Assembly: GCA_024225445.1 (NCBI GenBank)
Contig: JAAEMP010000252.1
Location: 1 to 37,432 of the forward strand
Direction: 5' to 3'
DNA: 37,432 nt
DNA from: Hyphomicrobiales bacterium
Lineage (GTDB): Bacteria; Pseudomonadota; Alphaproteobacteria; Rhizobiales; Rhizobiaceae
In this document: positions 9,112 through 17,604 of the stretch, one piece after another
How positions within the stretch are numbered: position 1 is the first letter of the stretch
How the letters are laid out: every line of letters starts with the position of its first letter
Position numbers and translations under genes: made by a program
Notes under the pieces: generated by a model
The model's input: only the letters and a program-made list of their open reading frames with translations
The model's database searches: none
Told to the model about the DNA's origin: nothing

Positions 9112-9245
9112 TTAGCGAACTATCCAAAAATTGAGAGCTTTGCAGACTTTGACAAAAGTTGAAGCCTGATCCGGATGTAGCTTGGGCAAGCACTCACCTA
9201 TCCGATATATCCACTATCCATTTTTACCTCGTGCAATTTTTCAGA

Positions 9246-9395
9246 TATAGCAGAATACCTTTATTTTGATTCAGTTCCGAATTTTTCTCGCTCACGGCTA
9301 TTCGGGCTTGCGCCCGGCCTCCGCGAGGGCGGCGCACCGGCGCCGGTCGCTTTTCGCTCCTGATTGCATGATCATCACAAAGGTATTCTGCTATA
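9246..9395. repeat. TATAGCAG palindromic repeat, copy 2
   Basis: A 150-bp element in the same orientation as the other copies. The first 17 bases, TATAGCAGAATACCTTT, are exactly inverted at the right end. The core holds CGGGCTTGCGCCCG and ACCGGCGCCGGT palindromes. Confidence 0.85.
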
Positions 9396-9411
9396 CTGGA
9401 CAAAACAAATT

Positions 9412-9450
9412 TTCATTCATATCTTGTTTATGAATGAACATTCATTCATA
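9412..9450. promoter_or_regulatory. FadR-like TetR operator array
   Basis: Three 10-bp half-sites in alternating orientation: 9412-9421, 9429-9438 and 9441-9450. The last two form TGAATGAACATTCATTCA (9431-9448). This closely resembles the published Bacillus FadR (TetR family) consensus TGAATGAMTANTCATTCA. It lies about 100 bp before the SDR start and is the probable target of the TetR protein at 10416. Confidence 0.65.
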
Positions 9451-9550
9451 ACTGATATATCGACTTGTTCATACCTGAATGCGGATGGCTGATAAAAAGC
9501 CGGATGCACCTGCATCGGAAATTTAAGCACTGCCCTGAAAGGAAAATGAA

Positions 9551-10297
9551 ATGAATCTAAATGGAAATGCAGCAATTGTTACCGGTGCTGCTTCCGGTAT
9601 TGGTCGGGCAACGGCTGAAGCACTGGCAGATGCGGGAGCGCAGGTATTTTTAGGCGATATCGACAAGGATAATGGTGAAGCCACCGCAGCCTCAATTCGG
9701 GATGCCGGCAAGAAAGCTGATTTTGTTTTCCTTGATGTCACGGATATGGCTTCAATTGATGCCTTTAAAAGTGAAGTACTTGCAAAGTGCCCGGCCGTTA
9801 ATATTGTTGTGAATGTCGCCGGTTGGGGCAGGATCGAGCCATTTGTCGATAACACTCCTGAATTCTGGCGCAAGGTGATTGATTTGAACTTGATGGGACC
9901 TGTCGCAGTCACCCGTGCCTTTCTCGATGGCATGATGGCAGATGGGAGTGGCAAAGTGGTGATCGTGGCAAGCGATGCGGGCCGGGTTGGAAGCCTGGGT
10001 GAAACGGTCTATTCCGCTGCCAAGGGTGGAGCAATAGCCTTTTCCAAGTCTCTGGCACGCGAAATGGCGCGCCATAATATTACAGTAAACTGCGTGTGCC
10101 CAGGACCGACAGACACGCCGCTTCTCGCCAGGGTTCCGGAAAAATTTCGCGAGGCGTTTATTCGCGCAACCCCCTTGCGCAGACTGGGCCAGCCATCGGA
10201 AATCGCCGATGCTGTTTTGTTCTTTGCCAGCAACAGGTCCGACTATGTCACCGGTCAGGTACTCAGCGTTAGCGGTGGCCTGACCATGGCCGGGTAG
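9551..10297 (+). CDS. SDR dehydrogenase, BadH-like
   Basis: A 248-aa classical short-chain dehydrogenase: cofactor motif TGAASGIG (11-18), NVAG (88-91), and the catalytic set N113, S141, Y154, K158 (YSAAK). The segment ASDAGRVGSLGETVY and the C terminus TGQVLSVSGGLTMAG recall 2-hydroxycyclohexanecarboxyl-CoA dehydrogenase (BadH). A beta-hydroxyacyl-CoA or alicyclic-CoA dehydrogenase role fits the nearby enoyl-CoA hydratase and TetR gene. The RBS AAAGGAAAATGA supports ATG 9551. The exact substrate is inference. Confidence 0.87.
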   Translation: MNLNGNAAIVTGAASGIGRATAEALADAGAQVFLGDIDKDNGEATAASIRDAGKKADFVFLDVTDMASIDAFKSEVLAKCPAVNIVVNVAGWGRIEPFVDNTPEFWRKVIDLNLMGPVAVTRAFLDGMMADGSGKVVIVASDAGRVGSLGETVYSAAKGGAIAFSKSLAREMARHNITVNCVCPGPTDTPLLARVPEKFREAFIRATPLRRLGQPSEIADAVLFFASNRSDYVTGQVLSVSGGLTMAG

Positions 10298-10415
10298 ATT
10301 ATGCGACACAGACCTGGCGAAAGGAAATTACCGGGGTAAGCAATCACTGTACGTTGGCCTGTGTTTTGATCAGGAAGAGCAAGAACACCCATTTATTGGG
10401 TCCCGAGGGGATAAT

Positions 10416-11084
10416 ATGGCAGGTTCCGATAGCGTCGAAAGTCTGGTATCAGATCCCAAACTGGTCAGTGCACGACGCAGCCAGATAATTGCTGCGGCTG
10501 TGAAACTGTTTTCCGAACAGGGCTATTACCGCACTTCAGTCCAGCAAATCACCCGTGAAGCTGGCGTGAGTATCGGACTGATTTACCAGTATTTTGGCGA
10601 CAAGGAGGATATTCTGTTCCTCACCCTGAAACTGGTGCTGGAAACATATGAGCGTGATATTCCACCTCAGCTTGAGGGATTGAATCATCCGTTGTTGAAA
10701 CTGAATGCGGCGCTGAAAGCCTATTGCGGGGTGGTCGATGGATTGCGCGATGCCACGGTTCTGGCCTATCGCTCTACCCGCTCATTACCACCGCGAAGAA
10801 GGGTTCACATCGAAAATGCCGAAACCCGCACCAACCAGATATTCAAGGAGATCCTTGTCAATTGCCGTGACCAGGGACTGATTGAGGCATCCAATCTTGA
10901 TTTGTTGACCTATCAATATGTTCATTTTGCCCATGCCTGGTCACTCAAACACTGGGCATTTCGTCAGCGGTTTGATCTGAAAAGCTATGTCGAAGAAGGG
11001 CGCAAACTATTGATAATGCCATTCTTGACGACGAAGGGGCACCGTTACTGGGAAAAACACCTACCCGGTATCGACAAAGCTTGA
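10416..11084 (+). CDS. TetR/AcrR family regulator
   Basis: 222 aa. The N-terminal helix-turn-helix is at about residues 19-65 (RRSQIIAAAVKLFSEQGYYRTSVQQI, then AGVSIGLIYQYFGDKEDIL). The C-terminal ligand-binding domain is divergent. It sits between the SDR and the enoyl-CoA hydratase on the same strand, and a FadR-like palindrome precedes the SDR. It is therefore probably the local repressor of an acyl-CoA degradation unit that responds to an acyl-CoA thioester. The ligand is inferred from that context only. Confidence 0.87.
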   Translation: MAGSDSVESLVSDPKLVSARRSQIIAAAVKLFSEQGYYRTSVQQITREAGVSIGLIYQYFGDKEDILFLTLKLVLETYERDIPPQLEGLNHPLLKLNAALKAYCGVVDGLRDATVLAYRSTRSLPPRRRVHIENAETRTNQIFKEILVNCRDQGLIEASNLDLLTYQYVHFAHAWSLKHWAFRQRFDLKSYVEEGRKLLIMPFLTTKGHRYWEKHLPGIDKA

Positions 11085-11122
11085 TTTGAACGGATGAACA
11101 ATCAGTCAGGAGCAATATCAAC

Positions 11123-11929
11123 ATGATTTCACTTTCCATCAACGGGTTCATCGCGACAATCACGCTATGTCGCCCGCCGGTTAATGCTATCAATGAGGAA
11201 TGGCTGGATTGCCTGAATTCCGCTCTTGATGAGATACGGGATAATTCCGCTGTCAGCGTTGTGTGGATTCGGAGCAGTGAACGTGCGTTTTGTGCCGGTG
11301 CTGATCTCGCCCTGATGAGCAGCCGGTTCGATACGAAGGATGGTCAGGACCTGATGATCTCTTTCGTGCGCCGAATTCAGCAGGTTTATACACGGCTGGA
11401 AAGTATGAGTGCTGTCAGCGTTGCCGAAATCAACGGCGCGGCTATGGGGGGCGGTCTTGAACTTGCCCTCGCCTGTGATTTGCGGGTAATTGCCGATACT
11501 GCGCGCATTGGTTTGCCGGAAGCAGGTTTGGGGCTTTTGCCTGGCGCTGGCGGCACCCAGCGAATGACCAGACGATGCGGTGATGACGTGGCGCGCCGAC
11601 TGATCCTTGGTGGAGAGATAATCGATGGAAAAACGGCCAGGGAACTGAGAGTTGCTCACTGGAGTGTGCCGGAGGCCGAAACCGAAAACTTTACCAAAGA
11701 TCTTGCCGCCAAAATCAGTAGATTGTCAGGCCAGGCACTGGCTGAATGCAAACGTTGCATTGGCGCGGCACACAATGAATCTGAAGACGGATTTGAATAT
11801 GAATTGACCGGCACCCGCAGGCTGTTCGCCAATGAAGATACGCAACTTCGGGTACGCCGTTTTCTTGACGGCAAGGAAAAACCCGACAGGAACGAAACCA
11901 GTTCCGATCATGCAGTGGGCGCTGAATGA
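11123..11929 (+). CDS. Enoyl-CoA hydratase/isomerase (crotonase family)
   Basis: 268 aa. The oxyanion-hole segments are CAGADLALM (57-65) and GAAMGGGLELALACD (105-119). Both glutamates of true hydratases are kept: E113 in GGGLE and E133 in LPEAGLGLLPGAGGTQR. It probably hydrates a 2-enoyl-CoA in beta-oxidation of a fatty, branched or alicyclic acid together with the SDR upstream. RBS AGGAGCAATATCAAC precedes ATG 11123. A thiolase that could complete a cycle is at 31795, but it is not in this operon. Confidence 0.87.
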   Translation: MISLSINGFIATITLCRPPVNAINEEWLDCLNSALDEIRDNSAVSVVWIRSSERAFCAGADLALMSSRFDTKDGQDLMISFVRRIQQVYTRLESMSAVSVAEINGAAMGGGLELALACDLRVIADTARIGLPEAGLGLLPGAGGTQRMTRRCGDDVARRLILGGEIIDGKTARELRVAHWSVPEAETENFTKDLAAKISRLSGQALAECKRCIGAAHNESEDGFEYELTGTRRLFANEDTQLRVRRFLDGKEKPDRNETSSDHAVGAE

Positions 11930-12228
11930 TCAAAGCCGATATCAGCAAACATCACCTTGAACAGAAAAAACGACCGAGAATTTAGTCCCGCAAAATCTTA
12001 ACGGATAATATTGACCAACTGCTGGAGCACTTCCGTTTGCCTTTGATTTTTTCTCTGACAAAGCCGCAATCCCATCAGCAATGCTTGTTTCTCTGCCAAT
12101 TGGTTTGAGTTTACAGATCATCACCATAGGCTAATGTGAAATCATTGGGCTTTGATTTTTTGCAACCGGTTGCAAAAAAAACTTGCAATCCAAGCCAGTC
12201 ACCGGCATAGTTGCGTCTAACTGAGAAA
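11930..12228. other. Promoter region of the inositol-type transport operon
   Basis: About 300 bp with no coding signal. The last third carries the LacI-type palindrome at 12161-12174. An alternative TTG start for the next gene is at 12211. Confidence 0.45.
12161..12174. promoter_or_regulatory. LacI-family operator 1
   Basis: The perfect palindrome TGCAACCGGTTGCA, extended to TTTTTGCAACCGGTTGCAAA, is typical of LacI/GalR operators with a central CG. It lies 55 bp before the ATG of the first gene of the transport operon. An identical core is at 20836-20849. The LacI gene at 16597 is the likely partner. Confidence 0.75.
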
Positions 12229-13080
12229 ATGACCACAGCGCGTGTTGATCGGGAGAGGGTGTTGGTTAGTTTTGCTATCAACCATATGACGGTCGCTCAT
12301 ACATCTTACGAGATGTTGCTTCAGCTATCAGCGAGTCTAGGTTGTGTCGGTGTCGAGTTGCGCAACGATCTGTCCCGAACGCTGTTTGACGGCGACAGCC
12401 CCGAATCTGCAGGAGCTGCCGCCAGGAGAAAGGGGTTGCGGATTCTGGCATTATCCGAAGTCAAGGACTTCAATGACTTCTCCTCCGCAAAACTGGAGGA
12501 AGCCAAAGCGCTGATGGAAATAGCGGTTGCCTGCGGGGCTGAGGCGATCAGTCTTATTCCGCGTAATGATGGAGTAGAGCCTGGAACCGGCGACCGGCAG
12601 GCAAACCTGTATCTGGCGCTTGGCGAACTCAACCCGTTGCTGGAAGATCATGATCTGATTGGACTGATAGAGCCACTTGGATTTGAAACCTCATCCCTTC
12701 GCCACAAGGCTGAGATTGTTAAAGTCATAGAAACACTCGGCGCGATGGACCGCTTCAAGCTGGTCCATGACACGTTCCACCATTACCTGTCTGGCGACAG
12801 ATCAATTTTTCCTGAGCACACCGGCATCATACACATCTCAGGAGTCGTCGAACCCGAGCTCTCCGTGCAGCAAATGCGCGACGAGCACCGTGTATTGGTT
12901 GATGAACGAGATCGGCTGGAAAATATAGCCCAGATCGGGGCGTTTGTAGCAGCAGGATATACGGGGCCGGTCTCATACGAAGTCTTTTCGCCTACCGTAC
13001 ACGCTTTAACCGATCCGAAAGCAGAGCTTTCCGGATCTTTCGATATCATCGCATCAGGTCTAAACAAAATGGCCGCATAA
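12229..13080 (+). CDS. iolI: TIM-barrel isomerase, IolI-like
   Basis: 283 aa, sugar phosphate isomerase/epimerase (AP endonuclease 2) superfamily. The N terminus FAINHMTVAHTS, the segment LGCVGVELRNDL and the late SYEVFSP match the type often called 2-keto-myo-inositol isomerase. Acidic and His residues in LIEPLGFE, LVHDTFHHYLSGD and IIHISGVVEP are plausible metal ligands. I chose ATG 12229; a TTG at 12211 would add six residues. It is first in an operon with the inositol-type ABC importer and follows operator 1. The isomerase label is moderate; a related epimerase is possible. Confidence 0.72.
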   Translation: MTTARVDRERVLVSFAINHMTVAHTSYEMLLQLSASLGCVGVELRNDLSRTLFDGDSPESAGAAARRKGLRILALSEVKDFNDFSSAKLEEAKALMEIAVACGAEAISLIPRNDGVEPGTGDRQANLYLALGELNPLLEDHDLIGLIEPLGFETSSLRHKAEIVKVIETLGAMDRFKLVHDTFHHYLSGDRSIFPEHTGIIHISGVVEPELSVQQMRDEHRVLVDERDRLENIAQIGAFVAAGYTGPVSYEVFSPTVHALTDPKAELSGSFDIIASGLNKMAA

Positions 13081-13166
13081 GAAACAGTTGTGATGAGAAG
13101 CCGCCCTAATCGGGCATTCCGGTATTAATCAATTGTGAGCCGGACACTAACAACGGGAGAAATCGA

Positions 13167-14111
13167 ATGAAAAAGATATTAATCGTTGCAGGCATTGCCT
13201 CAATGCTGACAACCTCGGTGATGGCTCAGAATATTGGCGCTTCAATCGCGCGTTTCGATGACAATTGGCTGACTGTTATGCGCAACGCCATGGTAGATCA
13301 TGCCGCCGGTCTCGATGGCGTGAAGTTACAGGTTGAGGATGCAACCGATGATGTCGGTAAACAACTAAATCAAATCCAGAACTTTGTTGCCTCTGGTGTC
13401 GATGCGATTATCGTCAACCCTGTTGATACCGACGCCACAGTTGCCATGACCAAAGCAGCAGCTGATGCAGGAATCCCATTGGTCTATGTCAATCGTGAAC
13501 CGGTGAACGTCAATGAACTGCCGGACAACCAGGCTTTCGTCGCATCCAACGAGATCGAATCTGGTACGCTGGAAAGCTTTGAGGTGTGCAAGCTGTTGCG
13601 GGCCAAGGGCAAGGCCGGAGGTGCTAGTATACTGGTGATGATGGGCCAGTTGTCCAACCAGGCTGCAGTTCAGCGCACCAAAGACGTGCATGATGTGGTT
13701 GGCATGGACATGTGTAAATTCATGACCATAGCAGAAGAACAAACTGCAGAATGGGACCGCGTAAAAGCCCAGGACCTGATGACCAACTGGATGTCGGCTG
13801 GCGTGAAGTTTGATGCGGTTATCGCCAACAACGACGAAATGGCAATCGGTGCAATTCAGGCGATGAAAGCTGCCGGGCTCGATATGAACGACATTATTGT
13901 CGGCGGTGTCGATGCAACTGCCGATGCACTGCAAGCAATGAAGGCCGGTGATCTTGATGTGACGGTTTTCCAGGACGCCGCCGGCCAAGGTGCGGGTTCG
14001 GTCAATACAGCGCTGGAACTAATTGCTGGCAAAGATGTCGATCAGAAAGTCTACATCCCATTCAAGCTGGTGACTCCCTCCAATATCGATGACTTCCTGG
14101 GCGCAAATTGA
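13167..14111 (+). CDS. Periplasmic sugar/inositol-binding protein of ABC importer
   Basis: 314 aa. The signal peptide at residues 1-20 ends in VMAQ. The Peripla_BP_4 fold is recognisable by ASGVDAIIVNPVDTDAT, AGIPLVYVNREP and the late FDAVIANNDEMAIGAIQAMKAAG. It captures the substrate for the permease and ATPase encoded next. It is related to the IbpA/ribose-binding cluster, and with iolC, iolB and iolJ nearby an inositol or inositol-like ligand is most likely. RBS GGGAGAAATCGA precedes ATG 13167. A GC-rich hairpin follows the gene, as often seen after binding-protein genes, which are made in excess. Confidence 0.88.
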   Translation: MKKILIVAGIASMLTTSVMAQNIGASIARFDDNWLTVMRNAMVDHAAGLDGVKLQVEDATDDVGKQLNQIQNFVASGVDAIIVNPVDTDATVAMTKAAADAGIPLVYVNREPVNVNELPDNQAFVASNEIESGTLESFEVCKLLRAKGKAGGASILVMMGQLSNQAAVQRTKDVHDVVGMDMCKFMTIAEEQTAEWDRVKAQDLMTNWMSAGVKFDAVIANNDEMAIGAIQAMKAAGLDMNDIIVGGVDATADALQAMKAGDLDVTVFQDAAGQGAGSVNTALELIAGKDVDQKVYIPFKLVTPSNIDDFLGAN

Positions 14112-14130
14112 TCGCCTCATAAATACCTGC

Positions 14131-14151
14131 GCGCCGGGGCGGTCTCGGCGC
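14131..14151 (+). terminator. Possible attenuating hairpin after binding-protein gene
   Basis: GCGCCG (14131-14136) pairs with CGGCGC (14146-14151) in the gap between the binding-protein and permease genes. It may stabilise the upstream message or partly stop transcription. It is short, so confidence is low. Confidence 0.35.
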
Positions 14152-14224
14152 TCCGGTTGCCTGATTTTACGAGCCATATACCCAGTATCTGGGCGATGAA
14201 CCGATAGACGATTGGAGCGAAACG

Positions 14225-15256
14225 ATGAGTGAGGTATCTTCAGCGACTGCCGAGATGGAAGCCATCAAGAAAAAGAGGCACTGGCCACCGGAACTCAATG
14301 CGCTGATCGGCTTAATCGGTATCGCAATCATTTTCGAGATTCTCGGCTGGGCAATTCGAGATCAAAGCTTTTTCGGCAGCTTGACCCGATTGAAGATCAT
14401 GATCCTGCAGGTTTCGATTATCGGGATTATCGCCGTTGGCGTAACGCAGGTGATCATAACCGGAGGCATCGATTTGTCGTCCGGCTCAATTGTCGGTGCT
14501 GCAGCAATGATCTCGATGAGTTTCGCACAGATTGGCACCTACCCCAAGGCAGTGTTTATTGATCTGGGTTGGGTCGATCTTCCGATCATCATACCGATCG
14601 CAATCGGGCTGGGTTGCGGATTACTTGCAGGGTTGATAAATGGGATTTTGATCGCCTATACGAAGATACCGCCATTCATCGCTACACTTGGCATGATGGT
14701 ATCAGCGCGCGGGGTCGCCAAGTGGTGGACCAAAGGCAAACCGGTTTCTTTCCCAACCGACGAGTTCGCAGCGATTGGTCAGGGAATGACCCCGGTCATC
14801 ATTTTCCTGTGTGTGGCCGTTCTTTTCTATTTGATCCTGCGCTATACGGTCTACGGCAAACATACTTACGCTATTGGTTCAAACCAGGACGCCGCGCGAA
14901 TGTCGGGCATCAATGTCGAGCGTCATCTGGTGCTTGTCTACACAATCGCTGGTACTCTGGCCGGTCTTGCCGCGATGGTGCTGGCTGCACGTGGCCTTAC
15001 GGCCCAGTCGGGTATGGGGGTGATGTACGAGCTTGATGCAATCGCCATGACCGTCATTGGTGGCGTATCGCTGGCAGGCGGACGTGGCTCTGTCATTGGT
15101 ACGGCAATCGGGATGCTGATTTTCGGGGTGATTATCTCAGGCTTCACCTTCATCCGGCTTGATGCCTTTTATCAGGAAATGATCAAAGGTGGAATCATCG
15201 TGGCAGCTGTCGTCGCCGACGTTTATCGCCAAAGAAGACGAGCAATGGAGAGTTGA
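14225..15256 (+). CDS. ABC sugar permease, inositol type
   Basis: 343 aa with about eight to ten hydrophobic segments. Family landmarks of the BPD_transp_2 (RbsC/IatP) group are GVTQVIITGGIDLSSGSIVG, NGILIAYTKIPPFIATLGMM, YAIGSNQDAARMSGINVE and GGVSLAGGRGSVIGT. It forms the inner-membrane channel of the importer. The N-terminal tail of about 30 residues is charged and cytoplasmic. RBS TTGGAGCGAAACG precedes ATG 14225. The ATPase gene follows after 4 bp. Confidence 0.9.
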   Translation: MSEVSSATAEMEAIKKKRHWPPELNALIGLIGIAIIFEILGWAIRDQSFFGSLTRLKIMILQVSIIGIIAVGVTQVIITGGIDLSSGSIVGAAAMISMSFAQIGTYPKAVFIDLGWVDLPIIIPIAIGLGCGLLAGLINGILIAYTKIPPFIATLGMMVSARGVAKWWTKGKPVSFPTDEFAAIGQGMTPVIIFLCVAVLFYLILRYTVYGKHTYAIGSNQDAARMSGINVERHLVLVYTIAGTLAGLAAMVLAARGLTAQSGMGVMYELDAIAMTVIGGVSLAGGRGSVIGTAIGMLIFGVIISGFTFIRLDAFYQEMIKGGIIVAAVVADVYRQRRRAMES

Positions 15257-15260
15257 TCAG

Positions 15261-16031
15261 ATGTCAGATACTATTCTCGAAACTGAAGACCTGACCAAAC
15301 ATTATGGAGGCGTTCACGCCCTGGAAAGTGCGGACTTCGTACTGCGCAAAGGTGAGCATGTCGCAATTATGGGCGACAATGGCGCCGGCAAGTCGACCTT
15401 TGTCCGCCAGATCACCGGAGTGGAACAGCGTACTCGCGGAAAAATTACTTTCATGGGCAGCGAGGTGAATTTTGCCGGGCCGCTTGATGCTCGTGAGGCT
15501 GGAATCGAGACTGTATTCCAGACATTGGCCCTGGCCGATGATCTGGACGTGCCAGATAACCTGTTTCTGGGACGTGAAAAAATCCTGGTTAATCTGGGGC
15601 CATTCTCGATTTTGGACTATCGCGGCATGCGCAAGGCAACCGAGGAAGGGTTGAAAAAGACTGCTGTGAAGATACCCAATATCAACAACGCCATCCGCAA
15701 TATGTCAGGCGGACAACGCCAGTGTGTGGCCATCGCACGCACCGCGACCTTTCATTCCAAGCTGACGATAATGGATGAGCCAACTGCTGCACTAGGCGTG
15801 CAGGAAACTGAACAAGTTGAGAACATCATCCGCACACTCAAGGACAACGGCGAGCCGTTAATCCTGATCAGCCACAACATGCGGCAGGTTTTCGATCTGG
15901 TGGATCGGATCATTGTGTTCCGTCGTGGCAGGATGGTGGCGAACCTTATGAAGGAAGACACAGACGGTCAGGATGTGGTCGCCTATATCACAGGCGCCAA
16001 GACCGGTGCGGAATATGTAGGTGCACCCTGA
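15261..16031 (+). CDS. ABC sugar importer ATPase
   Basis: 256 aa, a single nucleotide-binding domain rather than the fused double domain of RbsA-type ATPases, so it probably works as a homodimer. Walker A is GDNGAGKST (38-46), the signature is MSGGQRQ (148-154), Walker B is LTIMDEPTAALG (168-179) and the switch His is in LISHNM. The reading frame is open back to 15189, but ATG 15261 directly follows the permease stop and matches family starts. It completes a binding protein-permease-ATPase importer. Confidence 0.9.
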   Translation: MSDTILETEDLTKHYGGVHALESADFVLRKGEHVAIMGDNGAGKSTFVRQITGVEQRTRGKITFMGSEVNFAGPLDAREAGIETVFQTLALADDLDVPDNLFLGREKILVNLGPFSILDYRGMRKATEEGLKKTAVKIPNINNAIRNMSGGQRQCVAIARTATFHSKLTIMDEPTAALGVQETEQVENIIRTLKDNGEPLILISHNMRQVFDLVDRIIVFRRGRMVANLMKEDTDGQDVVAYITGAKTGAEYVGAP

Positions 16032-16110
16032 CGCCACCTTTTTTAAGGTTCTGCCCACATGGACGGCAGCAAAAAAAGTACCGTTACCGTGAACGGAAAA
16101 GGAAACTCAA

Positions 16111-16248
16111 ATGACGCTCAGACTGGCAGCCCTTGATGCGGGTCGTACCGGACAGGTTCATGTATCAGCTATTGCGTCTGTACAGGGAGTCGGGTTGGTG
16201 TGTGTGGCCAAAGGAAGACGGATAAATATGGGTGAGGTACCTGTCTGA
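16111..16248 (+). pseudogene. iolG: Remnant of inositol 2-dehydrogenase (iolG-like)
   Basis: A 45-codon frame with a good RBS (AAAAGGAAAC). It starts MTLRLAALDAGRTGQVH and continues AIASVQGVGLVCVA, which resembles the first 35 residues of an IolG/Gfo/Idh dehydrogenase (expected pattern LGAGRIGQVHA). The first Gly of the nucleotide-binding GxGxxG is Asp. The frame leaves homology after residue 33 and stops at 16248, so the other 300 or so residues are gone. The position, immediately after the importer genes, suits an old iolG. Similarity is judged by eye. Confidence 0.6.
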
Positions 16249-16461
16249 ATGCATATTTTTAATCTCCAGCAAGCCTTTTTCCTGTCAATCTGGCGCCGTC
16301 TTCTGGTAGTTGTGGTTTGCCTGGGTTGGGCTGGTGTCGAGTTTGCAACCGCAGCGCCCTTTTGGGGCATGTTTTTTGGCGGGTTGGGGATATATGCTGT
16401 ATGGCAGTTTTTCTTTGATGGCTGGCCAGGCACCAGCGAGAATAGCGGAGGATCCGGGTGA
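16249..16461 (+). CDS. Small two-helix membrane protein
   Basis: 70 aa with hydrophobic helices at about 16-34 (RRLLVVVVCLGWAGVEFA) and 38-56 (FWGMFFGGLGIYAVWQFFF), a positively charged linker before helix 1 and a short polar tail. The ATG directly follows the TGA of the iolG remnant, so it may have been translationally coupled to it. No family assigned. The clean hydrophobic pattern with Arg-Arg before helix 1 argues for a real gene. Confidence 0.55.
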   Translation: MHIFNLQQAFFLSIWRRLLVVVVCLGWAGVEFATAAPFWGMFFGGLGIYAVWQFFFDGWPGTSENSGGSG

Positions 16462-16509
16462 CATCTCGTCGGCATCGGTTTGGAAGCTATTGCCTGCAAC
16501 CAATTCATG

Positions 16510-16533
16510 GGGGCGCCGCTTTCAGGGCGCCCC
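16510..16533 (+). terminator. GC-rich hairpin terminator
   Basis: GGGGCGCC (16510-16517) pairs perfectly with GGCGCCCC (16526-16533) across an 8-base loop. It lies after the transport operon and small membrane protein and 60 bp before the LacI gene. No T-run follows. Confidence 0.55.
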
Positions 16534-16596
16534 TCATCCCGTTAGGGGGGACAGGCAACTGATGGTGCAAAACCAGGAGAATAAAGGACATACGCG

Positions 16597-17598
16597 GTGG
16601 CAGTGACCCTCAAAGACGTTGCAGAGCGCGCATGCGTGTCGCGCTCGGCGGTCTCACGCACCTTTACCGACGGCGCTTCTGTCTCGAAGAGGATGCGCCG
16701 TAAAGTGGAAAAAGCTGCCGCTGAGTTGGGATATAGCCCCAACGCTCTGGCTTCCAGTCTGACTACCGGACGCACCAAGCTGATTGGGCTGGTATCCGAT
16801 AACTTCCACAACCCTATCTTTCTCGAAATTTTTGCCTTGTTTACACGCGGCCTTCAGGATCAGGGACTTCGTCCACTTCTTGTCAATCTGTCCGATGAAA
16901 CCGACCCGGGAAGCTCGGTAAAGATGCTCAAACAGTATTCGGTGGACGGTGTCATCGTAGCATCTTCGACCCTGCCGCCTGCGTTTTCCCGGGCATTTCG
17001 GGATGCCGGTATACCGGTGGTAAATTCATTTGGACGCCATTCCAGTTCGCCGCAAGTGCATGTGGTTGGAATCGACAACGTTGAATGCGGCCGAATGGCT
17101 GCGCGTGAACTGATTGCTCGCGGGTACAAGCGGATTGGATTCCTGGGTGGACCGGAACCGGCAACCTCAACACAGGACCGTTGTCAGGGATTCCTGGAAG
17201 AACTGGCGAAGCACCCCGCGATTGACGTCAGTCACTCCTTTGCTGATGCCTATTCGTTTGATGCGGGGCGAAGAGAAATGCTGCGACTGTTACAGAACGA
17301 ATCCATGCAGGCCTATTTCTGTGGTGATGATGTCTTGTCAATCGGAGCACTCAGCGCATTGCAGGATTCCGGTTTGCATGTACCCGATGATGTCGGTCTG
17401 ATCGGATTGAATGATATGCAAATGGCCGGTTGGGAAAACATCAACCTGACCACCATTCGCCAGCCAATCCACCAGATTATCTCCTCTTCGATCGAACTTA
17501 TTGTCGCCATGCTGAATGAGCCGGACCGGTATCCGGAGGCTCGGCTGTTTCCCTGCACGGTGGTTGAGCGGGGAACGCTCAGACTTCGCATAAATTAA
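16597..17598 (+). CDS. LacI family transcriptional regulator
   Basis: 333 aa. The N-terminal LacI helix-turn-helix and hinge are at residues 4-58 (VTLKDVAERACVSRSAVSRT to YSPNALASSL). A periplasmic-binding-protein-like sensor domain follows (KLIGLVSDNFHNPIF, YFCGDDVLSIGAL, VGLIGLND). The start is GTG 16597. It lies between the transport operon and the convergent dehydrogenase operon; its stop is 6 bp from that of the neighbour. Two identical LacI-type palindromes (12161 and 20836) flank the transcription units around it, so it is the likely regulator of the inositol-type genes. Confidence 0.9.
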   Translation: MAVTLKDVAERACVSRSAVSRTFTDGASVSKRMRRKVEKAAAELGYSPNALASSLTTGRTKLIGLVSDNFHNPIFLEIFALFTRGLQDQGLRPLLVNLSDETDPGSSVKMLKQYSVDGVIVASSTLPPAFSRAFRDAGIPVVNSFGRHSSSPQVHVVGIDNVECGRMAARELIARGYKRIGFLGGPEPATSTQDRCQGFLEELAKHPAIDVSHSFADAYSFDAGRREMLRLLQNESMQAYFCGDDVLSIGALSALQDSGLHVPDDVGLIGLNDMQMAGWENINLTTIRQPIHQIISSSIELIVAMLNEPDRYPEARLFPCTVVERGTLRLRIN

Positions 17599-17604
17599 AT
17601 GCGT

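Larger units (their letters stand above)
9112..9550. other. Intergenic stretch: repeat plus TetR-type operator
   Basis: 439 bp between the GntR and SDR genes. It holds repeat copy 2 (9246-9395) followed directly by a cluster of TTCATTCATA half-sites (9412-9450). It has no coding signal. Confidence 0.5.
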
